From assembly GCA_002869065.1 (NCBI GenBank), contig PKTR01000002.1, positions 62,001 to 126,000 of the forward strand: a stretch of 64,000 nt of DNA, given 5' to 3'. The position numbers were made by a program, and so were the translations under genes. This document shows, in pieces, positions 25,018-34,240 of this stretch. This DNA is from Hyphomicrobiales bacterium (GTDB lineage: Bacteria > Pseudomonadota > Alphaproteobacteria > Rhizobiales > Rhodobiaceae). Position 1 is the first letter of the stretch. Each line of letters begins with the position of its first letter. A model generated the notes under the pieces. The model was not told where the DNA came from. It worked only from the letters and a program-made list of their open reading frames with translations, and searched no databases.

Positions 25018-25848
25018 ATGCCGGCTCTTGAACAGATTTTGGGACGACTGCTGCACGGCGCGACCGGTGTTCGGCAAGCCATGCTCGCGCTTGTCTGCCT
25101 TGCCGTCCTGCTGGGCGGGCTCGCCAATCCCGCATCGGCGGAGAAGCTCGTCTCCGACATCTCCGCGCGCGAAATCAGTATCACCTCGAATTTCACCGGC
25201 ACTGAAGTCGTCGTCTTCGGCACCATTGAGCGTGACGAGGCGACGGTGCCGCGGCGCGGCGACTACGACATCGCCGTCACCATTGTCGGCCCGCTGCACA
25301 CCGCCGTGTCGCGGCGCAAGGACCGGGTGCTCGGCATCTGGGTCAACCGCGAAAGCCGCACCTTCTTCGACGTGCCGTCGTTCTATGCCGTGCATTCGAC
25401 GCGGCCGCTGGAAGAGATCGCGATAGCCGAGGTTCTCGCCCGCGAGCAGATCGGCCTCAACCATCTGGTGCTGCCCGCCGAAGCCTCGGGCGGAAGCCGT
25501 GAGGCCGACACCGCCCCGTTCCGCGAAGCGCTTCTGCGACTGAAGCAGAAGGACGGGCTTTTTGCCGAGCGTCCCGGATCGGTCGAATTCCTCAGCTCTT
25601 CGCTGTTCCGCACCACTGTCCCACTGCCCGCAAACGTGCCGGTCGGGACCTATCAGGCCCACGCCTACCTGTTCGGCGATGGGGTCGTCGTCGCCCGGCT
25701 GACCTATACGATGGACATCGCCAAGACCGGGTTCGAGCAGCTCACCTACACGCTGGCGCACCAATACGCGTTCTTCTACGGCATTGGCGCGGTCATCCTC
25801 GCCATCGTCACAGGCTGGTTGGCGGGTGTGATCTTCAGGAAGGACTGA
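25018..25848 (+). CDS. TIGR02186 family transmembrane protein
   Basis: A 276-residue protein with an N-terminal signal/membrane helix (about 18-40, ending PASAEKL), an extracytoplasmic domain beginning VSDISAREISITSNFTGTEVVVFGTI and a C-terminal membrane helix (about 248-270). These features match TIGR02186, an alphaproteobacterial family usually encoded beside a TauE/SafE-type sulfite exporter. No such exporter is adjacent here. Function is unknown; partnership with a transporter is known only from family context. Confidence 0.83.
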   Translation: MPALEQILGRLLHGATGVRQAMLALVCLAVLLGGLANPASAEKLVSDISAREISITSNFTGTEVVVFGTIERDEATVPRRGDYDIAVTIVGPLHTAVSRRKDRVLGIWVNRESRTFFDVPSFYAVHSTRPLEEIAIAEVLAREQIGLNHLVLPAEASGGSREADTAPFREALLRLKQKDGLFAERPGSVEFLSSSLFRTTVPLPANVPVGTYQAHAYLFGDGVVVARLTYTMDIAKTGFEQLTYTLAHQYAFFYGIGAVILAIVTGWLAGVIFRKD

Positions 25849-25900
25849 GCGCGGCGCCCTTGCGCCAAGGCCGCATTGAACTCGCGGCAGGCGCCTCGAT

Positions 25901-26623
25901 CTAGTCGTCGCGGAGCTGCTCTGCGGTGAGCCGGTAGAGCCGGTCGGAGCCGAGCATATAGGCTTGCAGCCGCTCGGGCTGGATCAGCGAGGCCCAGGCC
26001 CGGTCGAGCACGTTCAGACCACCGGCAAAAACGCCAAATGCCGGCAGGATCATACGCTCGCCATCGGTGGCGAAGCAGCGCCGGCGCAACGAGCGGCCGC
26101 GAATGCAGACACGGGCCGCCGGGTGCATATGGCCGGCGACCTCGCCGGGCGCGCGGCCGAACACCGGCTCATGACGAAATACGAAACCGTCGACGGCAAA
26201 TTCGTTCATGTAGTGCCCCTCGCAGCCTTCCGGCGGCAGGGGGTCGTGATTGCCGGCGATCCAGATCCATTCGCGATTGCGCTGCAGGCGGCGCAACTCG
26301 CCGCGATAGGCGGACGGCATGCGCGACGCGGCATCGCTGTCGTGGAAGCTGTCGCCCAACGCGACGATATAGCGCGGGTCGAACTGGCGGATCACGTCGC
26401 CCAAAGCGGCCAAAGTCGCCGCCGTATCGTAGGGCGGCAGCATCATGCCGTGGCTGGCGAGCGAGGAGCCCTTCTCGAGATGAAGATCGGCAACGACGAT
26501 GGTTTTCTGATCGGGCCAGACCAGGGCCCCGGAGGGATGCAGTAACACCTCGGTGTCGGCAAGGACGACCGGCGCGGACTCGGAATCGCGCCAATCAACG
26601 CGTTTCAGCGCGTTGCTATACAT
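25901..26623 (-). CDS. pdeM: ligase-associated DNA damage response endonuclease PdeM
   Basis: A 240-residue calcineurin-like phosphoesterase with metal-binding motifs VADLHLEKG, LGDSFHDSD, GNHD and GHMHPAA in the right order. PdeM belongs to the four-gene ligase-associated DNA repair set (LigB-type ligase, Lhr-type helicase, exonuclease, PdeM). ATG 26623 follows GGGAGG and overlaps the end of the helicase gene by 8 bases, so the two are translationally coupled. The ligase and exonuclease partners are not adjacent in this window. Confidence 0.9.
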   Translation of the reverse strand: MYSNALKRVDWRDSESAPVVLADTEVLLHPSGALVWPDQKTIVVADLHLEKGSSLASHGMMLPPYDTAATLAALGDVIRQFDPRYIVALGDSFHDSDAASRMPSAYRGELRRLQRNREWIWIAGNHDPLPPEGCEGHYMNEFAVDGFVFRHEPVFGRAPGEVAGHMHPAARVCIRGRSLRRRCFATDGERMILPAFGVFAGGLNVLDRAWASLIQPERLQAYMLGSDRLYRLTAEQLRDD

Positions 26624-29156
26624 CGCCAGTCGCCTCCCTGACCAAATCACCTGCGATCTCGGCGAGTAACGCCTCGTCCGCCTCACCCCTTACCGGTTCG
26701 CGGCCGATTTCCAGCATGATCGGAACGGCCAAAGGGGTGATCTGATTCGCGGAACTATGACTGATTCGACCCTTGATACGCGAGAGCATTTTTCCCAGAC
26801 GCCCAAGGTCGAGCAGGCCGGCGGAGGCGTCCTGCCAGGTGGCTTCGAGCAGGATGTGGTCGGGCTCGTGGCTGCGCAGCACGTCGTAGACGAGATCGGT
26901 CGACATGGTGACCTGACGGCCCGTCTTCTCCTTGCCGGGGTGGCGCCGTTCGATCATGCCGGCAATGACGGCGCAGGTGCGGAAGGTGCGCTTCAACAGG
27001 TAGGATTCGGCCATCCAGGCTTCGAGGTCATCGCCGAGCATGTCCTCCTCGAACAAGTCCGCGAGGCGCGGGCGTCCTTCGGCGAAGCGCGCACCGAGAT
27101 CGTCGAGCGCCCAGACCGCAAGCGCATAGTCGGTGGCGACGAAGCCCATGGGCCTTGCGCCGGCGCGTTCGAGCCGCCGCGTCAGCAACATGCCGAGCGT
27201 CTGGTGGGCAAGCCGGCCCTCGAAGGGATAGGCGACCATGTAGTAGCGCCCGGCGCGGGGGAAGGTCTCGATGAGGAGCGCATCGCGTTCGGGCAGGCGC
27301 GAGACGTCGCGCTGCAGTTCGAGCCATTCGCGCACCGGATCTGGCAGGCTCTGCCAGCGGGTCGGGTCGGCGAGCATGGCGCGCACCGTGTCGGCGAGAT
27401 AGGTCGAGAGCGGGAACTTGCCGCCGGCATAGGCCGGGATCTTCGGGCTTTCCGCCCGGCTGCGGCTGACCAGCGCCTCGTTTTCGCGGATCGCCTCGAA
27501 ACGCAGGATCTCTCCCGAGAACAGGAACGTGTCCCCTTGTGCAAGCTGCTCGAGGAAATGCTCCTCGACCTCACCGAGCACGCGCCCGCCACGGCCGATG
27601 GAGCCGTTGGGCTTGCGCGATGTCAGCCGCACCTTGAGCATCGGCGCCTCGACGATAGTGCCGGCGTTGAGGCGGTATTGCTGGGCGAAGCGGGGATGGG
27701 TCAGCCGCCACAACCCGTCCGGGCGCTGGCGGATCTTGGCGAAGCGCTCATAGGTCTTCAGTGCGTAACCGCCGGTGGCAACGAAATCGACGATGCGGTC
27801 GAAGGTTCGGCGCGGCAGCGCCCGATAGGGGCTGGCAGCGGTGATTTCACGATAGAGAACATTGGCGTCGAAGGGGGCGGCGACCGCGGTGCCGAGCACG
27901 TGCTGGGCGAGCACGTCGAGCGCGCCCGGACTGATCGGTGGGGTATCCTGCGCGCCGAGATAGTTGGCCTCCAGCGCGGCACGACATTCCAGCACCTCGA
28001 AGCGGTTGGCCGGCACCAGCAGCGCCTTTGAGGGCTCGTCCATGCGGTGGTTGGCGCGGCCGATCCGCTGGGCGAGCCGGCTCGCGCCCTTCGGTGCGCC
28101 GACATGGACGACGAGGTCGATATCGCCCCAGTCGATGCCGAGATCGAGCGTCGAGGTACAGACAACGGCACTGAGGCGACCCGCGGCCATCGCTGCCTCG
28201 ACCTTGCGGCGCTGGTTGACGTCGAGCGAGCCGTGATGAAGGGCGATCGGCAGATTGTCCTCGTTCATCCGCCACAGTTCCTGAAACAGGAGCTCCGCCT
28301 GGCTGCGGGTGTTGACAAAGACGAGCGTCGTACGATGCGCCTTGATGGCGGCGTAGACATCGCCCAGCGCGTAGCGCGCCGAATGCCCGGCCCAGGGGAT
28401 GCGCTCGGTCGAGCTCTCGAGAATGGCGATGTCGGGCTTGACGCCATCCGGCACGACGACGAGATCGGAAAGCCGCGCCCTCCCCTCCTCCACCTCCTGT
28501 GCGACCAGCCAGGCGCGCAATTCGTCCGGGTCGGCGACGGTCGCCGACAGGCCGATGGTGCGCAGCTCCGGCGCATGGCTGCGCAGCCGGGCGATGCCGA
28601 GTGCCAGGAGGTCGCCGCGTTTCGACGTTGCGATTGCATGCAACTCATCGACGATGACGGTCTTCAGAGCGGAAAAGAACCGCGCCGCGTCGCGCGAGGC
28701 GAGAAGCAGCGCAAGCTGCTCCGGCGTCGTCAGCAGGATATCGGGGGGGGCTAGCGCCTGGCGGCGGCGCTTGTGGGCGGGCGTGTCGCCGGTGCGGGTC
28801 TCAAGGCTGATCTTCAGCCCCATCTCGGCGACGGGCGCCTCGAGATTGCGGGCGATATCGACGGCAAGTGCCTTCAGCGGCGAAATGTAAAGGGTGTGCG
28901 GCCCGAACGGCGCCGGCATGCCCGGCCGGCGTTTGGCGCTCGCTTCGGCCAGTTCGGTGAGGCTTGGCAGGAAGCCGGCGAGCGTCTTGCCGGCACCGGT
29001 CGGGGCAATCAGCAGCGCGGAGCGGCCGGCGCGGACACGACCGAGCAGATCGAGCTGATGGGCGCGCGGCGTCCAGCCCCGGTCAGCGAACCAGGCGCGA
29101 AACGGCTCGGGCAGGTCTCCGGCCGCGGGGGAAGTAGAATCCGGCGCTTTCGTCAC
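26616..29156 (-). CDS. ligase-associated DNA damage response DEXH-box helicase (Lhr-like)
   Basis: An 846-residue superfamily 2 helicase. Motif I is APTGAGKTLAGF, motif II VDELHA, motif III SATVADPD, and motifs V-VI TSTLDLGIDWGDIDLVVHVGAP and QRIGRANHR; a long Lhr-type C-terminal region follows. The start is GTG 29156, the only suitable start before the conserved N-terminus (PEPFRAWFADRGWTPRAHQ). Longer readings run antisense into the diguanylate cyclase gene and are not credible. It probably unwinds DNA or RNA:DNA near breaks together with PdeM, which it overlaps. Confidence 0.92.
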   Translation of the reverse strand: MTKAPDSTSPAAGDLPEPFRAWFADRGWTPRAHQLDLLGRVRAGRSALLIAPTGAGKTLAGFLPSLTELAEASAKRRPGMPAPFGPHTLYISPLKALAVDIARNLEAPVAEMGLKISLETRTGDTPAHKRRRQALAPPDILLTTPEQLALLLASRDAARFFSALKTVIVDELHAIATSKRGDLLALGIARLRSHAPELRTIGLSATVADPDELRAWLVAQEVEEGRARLSDLVVVPDGVKPDIAILESSTERIPWAGHSARYALGDVYAAIKAHRTTLVFVNTRSQAELLFQELWRMNEDNLPIALHHGSLDVNQRRKVEAAMAAGRLSAVVCTSTLDLGIDWGDIDLVVHVGAPKGASRLAQRIGRANHRMDEPSKALLVPANRFEVLECRAALEANYLGAQDTPPISPGALDVLAQHVLGTAVAAPFDANVLYREITAASPYRALPRRTFDRIVDFVATGGYALKTYERFAKIRQRPDGLWRLTHPRFAQQYRLNAGTIVEAPMLKVRLTSRKPNGSIGRGGRVLGEVEEHFLEQLAQGDTFLFSGEILRFEAIRENEALVSRSRAESPKIPAYAGGKFPLSTYLADTVRAMLADPTRWQSLPDPVREWLELQRDVSRLPERDALLIETFPRAGRYYMVAYPFEGRLAHQTLGMLLTRRLERAGARPMGFVATDYALAVWALDDLGARFAEGRPRLADLFEEDMLGDDLEAWMAESYLLKRTFRTCAVIAGMIERRHPGKEKTGRQVTMSTDLVYDVLRSHEPDHILLEATWQDASAGLLDLGRLGKMLSRIKGRISHSSANQITPLAVPIMLEIGREPVRGEADEALLAEIAGDLVREATGDV

Positions 29157-29235
29157 AGGCCAACAGGTAGGCGCAAAGCATCGCCCCCGGCAAGGCCGGT
29201 GACATCCGATCCCCGAATCGTGAAAGAGCGTCCGC

Positions 29236-30117
29236 CTAGACCGACGGGGTAAGGCGTTGCGCGGCGACGATTGCGCGCTCGGCGGTGATCGGTGCCGGGA
29301 CGGCGATCGCCCTGTGCACCGGCCCATTGACGGGCACGGGCAGCGCGGCCGGTCTTGCCGGCGCGAGGTCATCGCGGGTGGCGACCCGGTTGCGGCCGTG
29401 GGTCTTTGCGTAATAGAGCGACTGATCGGCAATCTCGACCAGCTCGCCAAAGCTGTCGCCGTGCTGCCAGCAGGCGGCGCCGACCGAGACCGACAACGAG
29501 ATATCGCTGCCCTTCCAGTCGAAGGCGATGGCCGCGATTGCAGCACGAATGCGTTCGGCGACGAGAATTCCGCCCTCGGTCCCCGCGCTTTTGACCAGCA
29601 CAGCGAACTCCTCGCCGCCGATGCGCCCGACGAGGTCGGTGCCTCGGCAGGCTGTACGAATACCTTCGGCAACGCGCTGCAAGGCGGCATCGCCTGCCGG
29701 ATGACCATAGGTATCGTTGACGCATTTGAAGTGATCGACATCGACGTAGAGCAGCCAGGGCGCGCGTCCGGTCTGCTCGTCGGTGATGACGCGTTCGGCA
29801 CGGCCCATGAACGCCCGCCGGTTGAGCAATCTGGTCATTTCGTCGATCTGGGCGGCGCGCTCCAGCGCGCGCTGCTTGCGAAACAGTCGGTAGTTCGAGC
29901 GGCCGAACAGGACCGATACGCTCGGCGCGATCATCAACGGCGCGACGAAGGCGACCATCATCGCCTCCTGAATCCGCTCCAGCTCCATCAGGCTGAACAG
30001 CGCGTAGCTGACCAGCAGCGATCCGATCACCGACACGGAGGTGATTTCGGCAATCTGAAGCAAGAAACCATAAACGAACGCGCGCATACGAGCGGCTGCC
30101 TTTATTGCGAATACCAT
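29236..30117 (-). CDS. membrane-anchored diguanylate cyclase (GGDEF)
   Basis: A 293-residue protein with two membrane helices (about 15-40 and 50-72) and a GGDEF domain whose active loop is RIGGEEFAVL. The allosteric inhibition site RxxD (RGTD) stands five residues before it, so product inhibition by c-di-GMP is predicted. It makes c-di-GMP from two GTP. Substrate motifs YVDVDHFKCVNDTYGHPAGD are intact. The start may be 30117 or the second Met at 30087; neither has a strong ribosome site. No EAL domain or dedicated sensor domain beyond the membrane part is present. Confidence 0.93.
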   Translation of the reverse strand: MVFAIKAAARMRAFVYGFLLQIAEITSVSVIGSLLVSYALFSLMELERIQEAMMVAFVAPLMIAPSVSVLFGRSNYRLFRKQRALERAAQIDEMTRLLNRRAFMGRAERVITDEQTGRAPWLLYVDVDHFKCVNDTYGHPAGDAALQRVAEGIRTACRGTDLVGRIGGEEFAVLVKSAGTEGGILVAERIRAAIAAIAFDWKGSDISLSVSVGAACWQHGDSFGELVEIADQSLYYAKTHGRNRVATRDDLAPARPAALPVPVNGPVHRAIAVPAPITAERAIVAAQRLTPSV

Positions 30118-30357
30118 TGCATTAGGAGGAATATGTTCGCAGCGCCCTGTTACCGCAACAAAAGCCTGTCATCGTGCCTTCGAAGAACTTGGCCAATCGC
30201 ACGGGATTTTGTTCGTTTTTTTAGCAAACCGTTGAGAACTTGCCGGAACGGAAGAAAACCCCGCCCCTTTTCCGGTCAGCTCCCGTTCATCCGCGGTCTG
30301 GTATCGGCCTGCCCTCGCACCTATGTTAGCGCCGTAGCAATGTTGAAAGACCGACGC

Positions 30358-30636
30358 ATGAGCAATGAAAGCCTGACCCGTTTCTTCGGTGGCTCGCCCG
30401 GCCGGGTTCTGATCCGCCTGATCCTGATGTCGTTCGTGGTCGGCCTGGTATTGTCGGCGCTCAACCTGCACCCGTTCGAGATCCTCGACTGGATCCGCAG
30501 CATCGTCCACCGGATCTACAATCTCGGCTTCGATGCGATCGAACAGGTCTTCACCTACTTCCTGCTCGGCGCGGCCATCGTCTTCCCGATCTGGCTGATC
30601 ATCCGCCTGCTGAACCTTGGACGGCCCAAGGCCTGA
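30358..30636 (+). CDS. DUF6460 membrane protein
   Basis: A 92-residue protein opening MSNESLTRFFGGSPGRVL, with two membrane helices (about 16-40 and 62-84), matching the Hyphomicrobiales-restricted DUF6460 family. ATG 30358 gives the family N-terminus. A frame upstream to ATG 30132 is open, and that ATG has an excellent AGGAGG site, but the extra 75 residues look like translated non-coding DNA. Function unknown. Confidence 0.8.
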   Translation: MSNESLTRFFGGSPGRVLIRLILMSFVVGLVLSALNLHPFEILDWIRSIVHRIYNLGFDAIEQVFTYFLLGAAIVFPIWLIIRLLNLGRPKA

Positions 30637-30770
30637 TCGACCTTCCGCGGGTGGCGGACGATGCGACGGGTTTTCTGTTGCATCCGCGCCCGCAATATTC
30701 TACGTATATTCACGGATGAGGCTGCTCGATCTCGAGCACACATCGTTCATCCGACCGCTTGACTGGTTTC

Positions 30771-30803
30771 GCCGCTGCCAAGATATTGGCGGCGGCTTTT
30801 TTT
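30771..30803 (+). terminator. factor-independent terminator just before the MATE gene
   Basis: GCCGCTGCCAA (30771-30781) pairs with TTGGCGGCGGC (30786-30796) with one mismatch across a 4-base loop, followed by seven T (30797-30803). It probably ends the DUF6460 transcript. It lies only 15 bases before the MATE start. A possible promoter, TTGACT (30759) with 17-base spacing to GATATT (30782), overlaps the hairpin. Confidence 0.85.
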
Positions 30804-30818
30804 CCGGGTCATCAGCAA

Positions 30819-32168
30819 ATGTCTCGCGCGCGTGCGGTGTTGCCGTTTGAAGTGACGCATCGCGGCGTGCTTGCCATCGCCGTGCCGATGACGCTCGCCT
30901 ATCTGTCGACGCCTCTGGTCGGCCTGACCGACACCGCCGTGATCGGGCGGCTTGGCGACGCGGCCCTGCTCGGCGGCATCGCCATCGGCGCGATCGTCTT
31001 CGACGTCCTGTTCACCACCTTCAATTTCCTGCGCGCCGGCACGACCGGCCTGACCGCCCAGGCATTCGGCGCGGATGATGTGATCGAGCAGCGCGCTATC
31101 CTCGTCCGTTCGGTGCTCGTCGCGCTCGCCGCCGGCCTCGTCGTGATCGTGCTCCGCCAGCCGCTGCTCGATCTCGGCATGATGGCGATGAGCGCGAGCG
31201 CGGAAGTCGAAGCGGCCGGGCGCAGCTATTTCGAGGTGCGCATCTATGCGACGCCGTTCGTCCTCTTGAACTACACCATCCTTGGCTGGTTTCTCGGGCT
31301 CGGCCGGGCCCGCACCGGGCTCCTGCTGCAGTTGCTGCTGAACGGCGTCAACATCGTCCTCGATATCTATTTCGTCGCCGAGCTCGGTTGGGGCGTCGAG
31401 GGGGCGGCGGCGGCAACGCTGATCGCCGAAGCGCTGACGGCAATTGCCGGCGGCGTTCTGGCACTTGCTGCGACGACCCACGGCGAGCGGCCGGCCTGGT
31501 CGACAATCTTCTGCGCGGACGCGTTCAAGACCATGTTCGCGGTCAATCGCGACATCATGATCCGCTCGTTCTCACTGCTCGCGGCCTTCGCCTTCTTCAC
31601 CCGCGAGGGCGCTCGGGCCGGCGACATCACGCTTGCCGCCAACGCCATCCTGATGAACCTGTTCCTGATCGGCGGCTATTTCCTCGACGGCTTCGCGACG
31701 GCAGCCGAACAGCTTGCCGGGCGGGCGATCGGCGCACGTTGGCGGCCGGCCTTCGACCGCGCCGTCACCATCACCTTCGTTTGGAGCATCGGCCTTGGCG
31801 GGATGCTGAGTGCGATCTTTTTCGCGTTCGGTCCGATGCTGATCGACGGGTTGACCACCAATGGTGAGGTGCGCGATGTGGCGCGCGTGTTCCTCTTCTG
31901 GGCCGCGCTGACGCCGATTGTCGGCGCCGTCGCGTTTCAGATGGACGGAGTGTTCATCGGCTCGACCTGGTCCGACGACATGCGCAACATGATGCTGGCG
32001 TCGCTGGCGGCCTATTTCGCGATCTGGTGGTTCGCGGTGCCGGTGTGGGGCAATCACGGCCTGTGGCTGGCGCTTCTGGCCTTCCTCGGCCTGCGCGGCG
32101 TCAGCCTCTACTGGCGGCTCATCAAGCGCCGGGAACGGGCCTTTGCCAGCCCGGGAATGGTTTCCTGA
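30819..32168 (+). CDS. MATE-family multidrug/metabolite exporter, DinF-like
   Basis: A 449-residue transporter with 12 predicted helices and MATE features: PMTLAYLSTPLVGLTDTAVIGRLGD in helix 1-2, LNGVNIVLDIYFV, and the second-half repeat with TREGARAGDITLAANAILMNL and DGFATAAEQLAGRAIG. These patterns are typical of the DinF branch, which exports cationic drugs or metabolites using a sodium or proton gradient. ATG 30819 is chosen; TTG 30759 would place the terminator inside the gene. No clear ribosome site is visible. Confidence 0.9.
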   Translation: MSRARAVLPFEVTHRGVLAIAVPMTLAYLSTPLVGLTDTAVIGRLGDAALLGGIAIGAIVFDVLFTTFNFLRAGTTGLTAQAFGADDVIEQRAILVRSVLVALAAGLVVIVLRQPLLDLGMMAMSASAEVEAAGRSYFEVRIYATPFVLLNYTILGWFLGLGRARTGLLLQLLLNGVNIVLDIYFVAELGWGVEGAAAATLIAEALTAIAGGVLALAATTHGERPAWSTIFCADAFKTMFAVNRDIMIRSFSLLAAFAFFTREGARAGDITLAANAILMNLFLIGGYFLDGFATAAEQLAGRAIGARWRPAFDRAVTITFVWSIGLGGMLSAIFFAFGPMLIDGLTTNGEVRDVARVFLFWAALTPIVGAVAFQMDGVFIGSTWSDDMRNMMLASLAAYFAIWWFAVPVWGNHGLWLALLAFLGLRGVSLYWRLIKRRERAFASPGMVS

Positions 32169-32211
32169 TTCAGTCGCCGAAGCCCCGCCTGCACGCGCCG
32201 CGCAGATAGGG

Positions 32212-32556
32212 TCAGAGGATGTCGAGAACGCTTTCCGGCGGGCGGCCAAGCGCGACCTTGCCGTCCTTGAGAACGACCGGACGTTCGATCAGAACCGGGT
32301 TCGCGACCATCGCCTCGATCAGCTTGTCGTCGTCCTCGACGGCGGCGAGGCCGAGTTCCTTGTAGAGCGCTTCCTTGGTGCGCATCAGCGCGCGGGGCTC
32401 GATGCCGAGTACCTTCAGCACATCGCGGATCTCGTCGGCGCTCGGCGGCGTCTTGAGATATTCCACAATCGCCGGTTCATCGCCCTTGTCGCGAACGAGC
32501 TGCAAGGTCTGACGGGATTTCGAGCAGCGCGGATTGTGCCAGATGGTGGTCGTCAT
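32212..32556 (-). CDS. arsC: arsenate reductase (glutaredoxin type)
   Basis: A 114-residue ArsC with catalytic Cys11 in HNPRCSKSR, the family motif YLKTPPSADE and the substrate Arg in NPVLIERPVV. It reduces arsenate to arsenite using glutathione and glutaredoxin. ATG 32556 follows AGGAGA. It lies 13 bases after pyrD on the same strand, with no arsenite exporter or ArsR regulator nearby. This is therefore the housekeeping-like stand-alone form, often annotated ArsC/YfgD, and its true substrate could differ. Confidence 0.88.
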   Translation of the reverse strand: MTTTIWHNPRCSKSRQTLQLVRDKGDEPAIVEYLKTPPSADEIRDVLKVLGIEPRALMRTKEALYKELGLAAVEDDDKLIEAMVANPVLIERPVVLKDGKVALGRPPESVLDIL

Positions 32557-32569
32557 CGCAGAAACTCTC

Positions 32570-33658
32570 CTATGCGTCTTTTGCCGCCCAGGCCTTGGCA
32601 TCGATGCCGACGGCGTCGTTGATCGAGGCGAGACCGCGGCGGTCGCATTCTTTGGTGAGGTGATCGAGAATACGCCCGACGAGGCCGAGGCCTTCATAGA
32701 CGAGCGCGGTGTAAAGCTGCACCAATGAAGCGCCGGCGGCGATCTTGGCGAAGGCCGTCTCGCCCGAGTCTACACCACCGACGCCGATCAGCGGCTTGTC
32801 GGGGCCGAGCGCGAGGTGCATGCGGGCCAGCATGATGGTCGAGCGTTCGAACAGGGGCCGGCCGGACAAGCCGCCGGCTTCCTTTGCCTTGGCCGTATCG
32901 TGCAAGCCATCGCGGGTGATCGTGGTGTTCGACACGATGACGCCGTCGACCGCACTGCCGCCGAGGACCTCGACGATATCGGCAAAGGCCGCCTCATCGA
33001 GATCGGGCGCGATCTTGACGAAGACCGGCACCTTTCGGCCGTTCGAATCCGCTGCCTCATCGCGGGCGGCGAGACATTTCTCGACCAGATCGGAAAGTGC
33101 GCTGCGGGCCTGCAAATCGCGCAAACCCGGGGTGTTCGGCGAGGAAATGTTGACCGTGAACATCGACGCCAGATCGGCGAAGGCACGAATGCCGGCGACA
33201 TAGTCGGCCGTCCTGTCAGCCGCATCCTTGTTGGCACCGACATTGACGGCGAGCACACCCGCGCTGCGCCGTTTCAGCAAACGGGCGCGCATTGCCGCGT
33301 GGCCCTCATTGTTGAAGCCGAAGCGGTTGATGACGGCGTTGTCGGCGGGCAGGCGGAACAGACGCGGCTTCGGGTTCCCCGGCTGCGCAAGCGGCGTCAC
33401 GGTCCCCACCTCAACGAAACCGAACCCTTGCGCGAACAGCGGATCGACCACTTCGGCATTCTTGTCGAAGCCGGCTGCGATGCCGAGCGGGTTGGGGAAA
33501 TCGAGGTCGAACAGGCGCAGCGAAAGGCGCGGATCGTTGCGTGCCGCGCAGGACGGTAGCAGACCCGTCGACAGCGCCTTAAGAGCAAGGTGGTGGGCCG
33601 TCTCGGGATCGACGTTGAAGACGGCCGAACGGAGGAGATTCTTGTAGAGGTCGATCAC
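32570..33658 (-). CDS. pyrD: dihydroorotate dehydrogenase (quinone), class 2
   Basis: A 362-residue membrane-associated class 2 DHODH: N-terminal helical segment (LYKNLLRSAVFNVDPETAHH), FMN-barrel motifs GIAAGFDKNAEV, FGFVEVGTVTPLAQPGNPKPR, catalytic-loop NISSPNTPGLRDLQ and C-terminal GVGGVDSGETAF. It oxidises dihydroorotate to orotate and passes electrons to quinone in pyrimidine synthesis. The start is GTG 33658, 7 bases after GGAGG and overlapping the DUF952 stop by 4 bases (GTGA), which indicates coupling. Confidence 0.95.
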   Translation of the reverse strand: MIDLYKNLLRSAVFNVDPETAHHLALKALSTGLLPSCAARNDPRLSLRLFDLDFPNPLGIAAGFDKNAEVVDPLFAQGFGFVEVGTVTPLAQPGNPKPRLFRLPADNAVINRFGFNNEGHAAMRARLLKRRSAGVLAVNVGANKDAADRTADYVAGIRAFADLASMFTVNISSPNTPGLRDLQARSALSDLVEKCLAARDEAADSNGRKVPVFVKIAPDLDEAAFADIVEVLGGSAVDGVIVSNTTITRDGLHDTAKAKEAGGLSGRPLFERSTIMLARMHLALGPDKPLIGVGGVDSGETAFAKIAAGASLVQLYTALVYEGLGLVGRILDHLTKECDRRGLASINDAVGIDAKAWAAKDA

Positions 33659-34002
33659 TTCATATCCTCCGGAAAGACGTGGGACCCGTCCGCACCGAGC
33701 GGCAGGGGTTTCACCCAGCGCACCGCGGCCAGCGGTAGCGGTCCATAGAGATGCGGGAACAGGTCGCCGCCGCGCGAGGGTTCGAAGCGCAACGCATCGC
33801 CCAGGGCGTTCGCGTCGACTGCAACCAGAACGAGCGATTCCAAGCCGGCAAAATGCCGTGCCGCCGTCTCCCCCACCTGCTTCGCGGTGGAGAAGTGGAT
33901 GAAGCCGTCCGCGAGGTCCACGGGGGCGCCCTCGAACACCCCGTTGCGCTCTGCATCCTGCCACAGGGTGGTCGATGAAATCTTGTAGATCAGGTCCGTC
34001 AT
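33655..34002 (-). CDS. DUF952 domain protein
   Basis: A 115-residue protein with DUF952 motifs LIYKISSTTLWQDAE, DGFIHFSTAKQVGETAARHF and FPHLYGPLPLAAV. It is the first gene of a DUF952-pyrD-arsC run; its stop overlaps the pyrD GTG. The family is common beside pyrD in alphaproteobacteria but has no proven function; an ADP-ribosyltransferase-like fold has been suggested. A strong GGGGAGG site precedes ATG 34002. Confidence 0.88.
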   Translation of the reverse strand: MTDLIYKISSTTLWQDAERNGVFEGAPVDLADGFIHFSTAKQVGETAARHFAGLESLVLVAVDANALGDALRFEPSRGGDLFPHLYGPLPLAAVRWVKPLPLGADGSHVFPEDMK

Positions 34003-34240
34003 GATGATCTCCTCCCCCCGCTGTTACCCGGCAGTCGGGCGGCATACAACCCTTTCGTCGGGTACCCGCGCGGCAGGAGTGGTGATATCGGAGAAACGGA
34101 ACCTATTCCTTCTCCTGGGGATAAGATAAATTTTGTTTTTGCCTAGACAGACCTATTCCGTCAGCGTAAGTCCATATAAAGGCTTGCATAATACAGGTTG
34201 AGGAAATCTCGCTTTGCTACCTAAGGCAGGGGCATAAATC

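Noticed and set aside
20516-25135. A 1539-residue open frame antisense to podJ
   Set aside because: Translated sequence is Arg/Gly/Asp-rich with no domain, a typical shadow of a GC-rich gene with strong third-position bias; the plus strand has a complete PodJ architecture.
29157-29801. N-terminal extension of the Lhr-like helicase
   Set aside because: It overlaps the GGDEF domain of the diguanylate cyclase in another frame and has Ser/Arg-rich shadow composition. The family N-terminus begins just after GTG 29156.
30132-30357. In-frame extension of the DUF6460 gene from an ATG with a perfect AGGAGG site
   Set aside because: The added 75 residues do not resemble the family, whose members start MSNESL-like. 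The ribosome site could be chance or belong to a short leader, so I kept 30358.
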